DNA of 38,604 nt from an uncultured Planctomycetaceae bacterium (lineage in GTDB: Bacteria; Planctomycetota; Planctomycetia; Planctomycetales; Planctomycetaceae). The notes beneath the pieces were generated by a model, which saw nothing but the letters and a program-made list of their open reading frames with translations, was not told the DNA's origin and made no database searches. The position numbers were made by a program, and so were the translations under genes. Shown here piece after piece: positions 34,414-38,604 of this stretch; position 1 is the stretch's first letter; each line of letters starts with the position of its first letter. Where the stretch lies: contig CALFSX010000134.1 of the NCBI GenBank assembly GCA_937916515.1, positions 1 through 38,604 on the forward strand. Reading direction: 5' to 3'.

Positions 34414-37400
34414 TTATCGTCCACCGCGAGTGCCGCCGCCACGAGTTCCGCCACCGCCACCGAATGGGCTTGCTCCGCCACCAAAGCCGGTACGACCGCC
34501 ACCTGGCGTTGTGCCACCACCAAAGCCTGTTCGGCCGCCACCGGGAGTTGTGCCGCCGCCAAAGCCTGTTCGACCGCCACCGGGAGTTGTGCCACCACCA
34601 CCTCGCATCTGCATCATTCGATTGAAGGCATCCTGCTGAGGATTTGACGAACTGCCACCGGAAGAATCACCACCAGATGAACCAGAAGTATTGCTGCCCG
34701 AAGTGCCGCTGCCACCGGTTCGGGAAGACGAAACAGAAACACGAGGAATCAACGCAGAAATGGATTGTTGAATCATGGAAGCGTCTGCATTCTTCAATTG
34801 AATCACTCGAATACCGGGATTCGCAATTCGAGTTGATTCGTCCAGTTGGCGGACTACAAGTTCCACTTCTTCAAACAGACTCTGGTTGCAGTTTACGGTC
34901 AGCGTGCTGGTTTGAGTGTCAGCGGCAATCATCATGCGAACCTGTTGAGCTGCATCGTCACCACCTCGACCGCCTCCGCCGCCCAGCATCGCTGCAAAGG
35001 GGTTTTGTTGCTGCTGCCGTCCGCCACCCTGCGATTCCGTATATACCTTAAACACTTCCTTCAGGTGCGACTCCACGTCTCGCACGTCAGCGTATTCCAC
35101 CTGAATAAAGTGAGGCTGCATGTCCTTCAGTGATTCCGGAATGTCGTTCGAATCCAGAACATCCAGAAACGTCAAAGCATCTTTGATCATCATTTGCGGG
35201 CCCGTCATAAACAGCGAGTTTGTGCGTGGGTCCGGAATGATTTTCAGCGAATTGGAACTGGCCCCCAGTCCGCTTAATCCCGTCATATCCATCAGGCTAC
35301 TGCCCATAGACGACATGCTGCTTCCAAGGCTGCCCAACATGCTTCCACCGGAAGACGAAGAAGAGCTTGCTACAGAGCTGCTGGGAAAAAACTGAGACAA
35401 CATATCGGCGGCTTCAAGAGCATCAGCCGACTTCAGGTACACCACAGTATATTCCGGCTTAAACGGCATTGACTGCTGCAACTGGTCCATCAAATCTTCC
35501 AGCCGATCCAATTCTGCTTCGTCTGGTGAAGACAGAATCAACTGATCGCCGTAGACGATGACATCGACGCCTTTTTTTCCAGATGAATCGTTTGAATCAG
35601 ATTCCGTTTGCTCAGCCGCTGCCGACTGCTCGTCCTGCTGATAGGCGGACGCCACTGCAGTCAATTGGTTGGTAGGTTTTCGCCACTGTTTCCAATGATC
35701 GCCCGACGCATTTTTTGAACCACGACTTGTTTGAGAAACATCATCACCTGGCTCTGACGATGTTTGCGGTTGACGGCGATCTACGCCGGTTTCCACTTCG
35801 CCCGTTGTGCGGCGACTGCGAATCGGACCGGGTTCGTTGGGAATGATGATGTTGATTTTCTGAGTCTCATTGGCGTCCCAGGCCTGCTTTAGAATTTTCA
35901 CGAAGTCTTCCGGGTTGCGGCCCTGCAAAGAGAACTGACGAACCGTTCCGCCGTCGCCACGAGCTCGAACCCCTGTGCCGTCTTCGCCAAGATCGGCCAG
36001 CACCTGCTTAATTTGAGTGATCTGATCCATGTCGCCACGCACAATCAGGCGGCGCCCGTAAAGATCCGTTTCAATTGTGGGTGCATCGGTGCCATCCGCA
36101 TAAAACAGGCTTCGCAAAGTTGCAGCTGCGGAAAGTGGATCCATTTGTGCCAGCTGAATCACGGCAACCATTCCACTGGAACCACTGCCATCCAGTTGAC
36201 GAATGATCACGGCGACTTCTTCATGCTGTCGCTCGGAAGCCATGATGTGAATTTTCCCGGTGGATCGCTCTTCATTGACCACGGTGACTCCAGCAATATT
36301 CATCGCCGTCAGAGTCTTGGTGACTTCCCCAGCATCCGCTGTCTTAACGGTATAGACCTCCAGATAAACCCCCTTGCGACCACGAGTCAGAGATTCACCG
36401 TTGGGGCCTTCAGAAACGTCCAGCGACGCCAGAATTTCCTCAACCAGTTTATGCTGCGCGGCTGTGCCTGTGACAAGCAGACCGTTCAATCGCAGGTCAG
36501 AAGCAATCTGAATCGTGGGTTCAGTTTTGGCTGCCGGCGTGGGGGCTCCACCGCGTTGAGGCGGCTGTTGAGCCTGAGTTCGTGACTGCATCCGGGATTG
36601 CATTTCCACCGCGGAGCTTACGTTTGTTGCGCCCTGTCGCATGCCGAACTGCGTCTTAACCTGCAGTTCAGCTTCTTCAGCATCCATATTTTTCAGATAG
36701 TAGGCCTTAAACAGCAACGCGTCCGGTTTCGATTTGCTCATCGCAGCTGTCAGCAATGCGTGAATTCGTCGCAGACTGCCGCCGGTATCGGTGACAATCA
36801 AAATCGAAGACTCAGTCAATGCGATCAGGCTGCCATGTGGGCCAACAATAGCTTCCACTTCCTGAGCAGCTCTGGCGGTATCCATGCCTTCGATGGGCAT
36901 CGTGACACTCACAAGCTGGTGTTCGCCAACTTCAAATCCGTCACTATTAATTTGAACCAGTTCTTCAATGGTCGCGCTCGGCACCAGATAAGGCGGAATT
37001 CCATTGTCGACGTTCAACACGATTAGAAAACCGTTGTTTTCCATCATCGCGTATCCCTTGCGAAGCAAATAACCGTTCAAGATGTCCAGCGTTTGCCTGG
37101 GAGTGTACTTGTTGTCGTCGTAGTGGCTGAACGTTCCTGGTGGGATCTGATTCAGGTCCAGAGTTAACCCGGCACCGTCTGCGTACATCTGCAGAACCTG
37201 TTCCCAGGGAGCACCACGGAAGTTGAAGCTGAATTCCTCAACTCGCTTGCGTTCACCCGCAACTGTTCCGCCCCCGAATGTGCTGACCACTTCACCTGCA
37301 GGCACCACTTGGCCCGGAACCATAACCGAACCAACAATACCAACCGCCGGTTGGCCATTGGCTGCAACGGCCGTGGTTGCTGGTTGTTCGCCTTCAGCAG

Positions 37401-38007
37401 ATTCTTTTTCAAAGCGAGCTTTCTGTTCCGGCGTTAGTTCCGCCATAAACTTGCTCTGCCAATCCGCGTTGAATTTGTCACGATCCTCTTCCGATGCTCC
37501 AGAAGGCAAGTCGCGTGCTGCGTTGCGACGCAGATCAGAAAGCTCGTTAATCTTCGCGATCTGTTCCTGAGTGATGCCGTAATCTGCGGCGACGGTTGCG
37601 TCTGTTAATCCTCGTGGTCCCGCACTTCGCAAAAACACGCCTCGAAGCTTCTTCTTCTGGCTGTCGTTCAGAACGTTAATTGTGGCTTTCTTGAATTCCA
37701 GCCCGGCGTTGGCAACTGCGGCCGTCATCTCAGCGCGAACAGCCGCTTCGGCTTCTTTGTCCGGAGCGTCTTTAATTCGCTGCAGAAACGGTTCAAAGAA
37801 CTCACGACCGGGGGAGGAGTTCTTTTGAGCTTCCTCCAGCTTGGTAATCTGAGTTTCGGATAAGCCCAACTCCGCTCTGACTTCCTGACGACGCAGCAAA
37901 TCGGATTCTGAGCCGCCTCCCCGCTGAGCCATCGCAGAACTGCAGGCTGAGCCAAGAATAACGATCAAAACGAGCAATGATTGAAATCTACGCTGAAAGT
38001 CTGTCAT
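34414..38007 (-). CDS. GspD-like secretin N-domain protein without a visible pore domain
   Basis: 1197 residues from the ATG at 38007; the 30 upstream in-frame residues precede a good signal peptide (LLVLIVILGSACSSAMA, cleaved before QRGGG). Residues about 35-205 are helical with LTxxQ/Spy-like modules (LGLSETQITKLEEAQ, YGITQEQIAKI, LTPEQKARFEKE). About 255-335 is an STN/N0-like domain (EFSFNFRGAPWEQVLQMYADGAGLTLDL). Then several secretin N1-type repeats follow (AYYLKNMDAEEAELQVKTQF, IQLAQMDPLSAAATLRSLF, VVYLKSADALEAADMLSQFF, FIQVEYADVRDVESHLKEVF, RVIQLKNADASMIQQSISAL). The C-terminus is a Gly/Thr/Pro repeat, and I find no VPxLGxIPxLGxLF-type barrel motif. It is the first gene of the operon. 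Confidence 0.85.
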   Translation of the reverse strand: MTDFQRRFQSLLVLIVILGSACSSAMAQRGGGSESDLLRRQEVRAELGLSETQITKLEEAQKNSSPGREFFEPFLQRIKDAPDKEAEAAVRAEMTAAVANAGLEFKKATINVLNDSQKKKLRGVFLRSAGPRGLTDATVAADYGITQEQIAKINELSDLRRNAARDLPSGASEEDRDKFNADWQSKFMAELTPEQKARFEKESAEGEQPATTAVAANGQPAVGIVGSVMVPGQVVPAGEVVSTFGGGTVAGERKRVEEFSFNFRGAPWEQVLQMYADGAGLTLDLNQIPPGTFSHYDDNKYTPRQTLDILNGYLLRKGYAMMENNGFLIVLNVDNGIPPYLVPSATIEELVQINSDGFEVGEHQLVSVTMPIEGMDTARAAQEVEAIVGPHGSLIALTESSILIVTDTGGSLRRIHALLTAAMSKSKPDALLFKAYYLKNMDAEEAELQVKTQFGMRQGATNVSSAVEMQSRMQSRTQAQQPPQRGGAPTPAAKTEPTIQIASDLRLNGLLVTGTAAQHKLVEEILASLDVSEGPNGESLTRGRKGVYLEVYTVKTADAGEVTKTLTAMNIAGVTVVNEERSTGKIHIMASERQHEEVAVIIRQLDGSGSSGMVAVIQLAQMDPLSAAATLRSLFYADGTDAPTIETDLYGRRLIVRGDMDQITQIKQVLADLGEDGTGVRARGDGGTVRQFSLQGRNPEDFVKILKQAWDANETQKINIIIPNEPGPIRSRRTTGEVETGVDRRQPQTSSEPGDDVSQTSRGSKNASGDHWKQWRKPTNQLTAVASAYQQDEQSAAAEQTESDSNDSSGKKGVDVIVYGDQLILSSPDEAELDRLEDLMDQLQQSMPFKPEYTVVYLKSADALEAADMLSQFFPSSSVASSSSSSGGSMLGSLGSSMSSMGSSLMDMTGLSGLGASSNSLKIIPDPRTNSLFMTGPQMMIKDALTFLDVLDSNDIPESLKDMQPHFIQVEYADVRDVESHLKEVFKVYTESQGGGRQQQQNPFAAMLGGGGGRGGDDAAQQVRMMIAADTQTSTLTVNCNQSLFEEVELVVRQLDESTRIANPGIRVIQLKNADASMIQQSISALIPRVSVSSSRTGGSGTSGSNTSGSSGGDSSGGSSSNPQQDAFNRMMQMRGGGGTTPGGGRTGFGGGTTPGGGRTGFGGGTTPGGGRTGFGGGASPFGGGGGTRGGGTRGGR
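34475..34591. repeat. Three 39-bp tandem repeats inside the gspD-like gene
   Basis: Units 34475-34513, 34514-34552 and 34553-34591 encode a 13-residue Gly-rich unit (GGGTTPGGGRTGF). Units 2 and 3 are nearly identical in DNA; unit 1 has diverged more. The repeat is in frame and forms part of the protein's low-complexity C-terminus, so copy number may vary between strains. Confidence 0.85.
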
Positions 38008-38425
38008 CGAAGCGAACCTTCGAGGTTGTGCAGGCTGGTTGAAACTGGAGGCTAAAACGTGCTGAATGCACCAAAGAAACGGGACTATGCACTCCACTGG
38101 CCGAAACCCCGGCGAAACGGGTGAAGAGTCTCTATATTTCCTAAATTCGTCGCTTAAGGCGGCTATTCTTCGGCATGCTTGACACGATGCAAGGGAATAA
38201 GTCAGTCTGATTCGGAGTTGTCGGTTGTGACGAATGGCTATTCTGCCTGAGTCGGCGTTTTGAACGATTATTGCCTCAGTTCGTCATTCTCCACTGAATT
38301 ATCAGTTGAAATATTGCCCGATCCGGTAACCAAGTCGATACTGTGCACGAGTGCAAGGTTTGTGCCCCGTGATTGCCGACTCCGTTCAAATCAGTTTTCA
38401 CGGCCTAAGTCGAGAAAGCCCGCCA
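38008..38425. promoter_or_regulatory. Divergent promoter region of the secretion operon
   Basis: About 418 bp between the gspD-like gene (minus) and a secreted protein gene (plus). Both promoters must lie here. The stretch around 38130-38210 is AT-rich near the start of the operon, but I cannot assign -35/-10 boxes. No other gene is seen. Confidence 0.45.
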
Positions 38426-38604
38426 ATGAAATTCCTGCAGAAAACAGCATTTTTGCTGACAATTACCATGTTGCTTTCCGGCAACGCCCTCGCTCAACGC
38501 GGCGGCGGTGGTGATCGAACTGGCGGCGGCGATCGAGGCGGCTTTGGCGGACGTGGCGGCACACCTGGAGCACCAACAAGTGGATTCAGCCGAGGTGGAT
38601 TCGG
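38426..38604 (+). CDS. Exported Gly/Arg-rich protein, truncated by the window edge
   Basis: 59 complete codons are visible and the frame is open at the right edge. MKFLQKTAFLLTITMLLSG is a signal peptide ending in NALA before QRGGGGDRTGGG; the mature start is Gly, Arg and Asp-rich with GGFGGRGG repeats. The mature N-terminus (QRGGG) is the same as that of the divergent gspD-like protein. A GAGAAAG ribosome-binding site precedes the ATG. The function cannot be told from this part; it may be a helical or EF-hand-type periplasmic protein working with the secretion system. Too short to be in a standard frame list. Confidence 0.75.
   Translation, partial: MKFLQKTAFLLTITMLLSGNALAQRGGGGDRTGGGDRGGFGGRGGTPGAPTSGFSRGGF

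Noticed and set aside
34475-34591. Possible CRISPR array because of regular repeats
   Set aside because: The units are contiguous, in frame, 39 bp each and without spacers; they encode a Gly-rich protein repeat.

Overview
The window looks like chromosomal DNA of a planctomycete. The evidence is a type II secretion/type IV pilus-like operon with odd fused inner-membrane subunits and a secretin-like protein that seems to lack its pore domain, a multi-haem cytochrome c next to a beta-propeller protein, tandem clpP genes behind tig, and weak or absent Shine-Dalgarno sites. The genus cannot be named from sequence alone.

Layout. 366-3753 (minus) carries a HAD phosphatase, a LuxR-type regulator, ribF and a DUF2780-like protein. 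4002-6947 (minus) is a protein quality-control block: tRNA-Gly(GCC), tig, clpP, clpP, closed by a clear intrinsic terminator. 6948-7831 has no convincing gene but contains a strong plus-strand terminator with no plus-strand gene upstream of it in the window, so a small RNA or regulated leader is suspected. 7832-11000 (plus) is a surface-polysaccharide type pair, a GT4 glycosyltransferase and an AsnB-type amidotransferase. 11195-14480 carries a zinc-ribbon membrane protein (minus), a small HNH protein (plus) and an MFS transporter (minus). 14629-19284 (minus) is a tight three-gene operon: DJ-1/PfpI protein, five-haem cytochrome c and exported beta-propeller protein. 19701-20915 (plus) is an adenylate-kinase-like protein with a long unassigned C-terminal part, followed by a REP-like inverted pair. 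21230-22663 (minus) is a TPR protein.

23084-38007 (minus) is the main feature, a type II secretion-like operon read in the order D-like, E, F, G, H, I, J, K, L-like (PilM/PilN fused) and M/C-like (PilO-like, cadherin/Ig-like and GspC/PilP-like parts fused). H, I, J and K overlap by 1-4 bases, while hairpins or repeats sit between F and G, G and H, and K and L. The D-like protein has a signal peptide, alpha-helical modules and many secretin N-type domains but no recognisable secretin barrel, so the outer-membrane pore must be encoded elsewhere or be unusual. Prepilin peptidase is not in the window. A divergent, truncated gene at the right edge encodes an exported Gly/Arg-rich protein.

Small dispersed elements include an 87-88 bp repeat present twice (10995 and 26547), a REPIN-like pair (20936-21073), and a GC-rich hairpin with a 16-bp tandem repeat after gspF.
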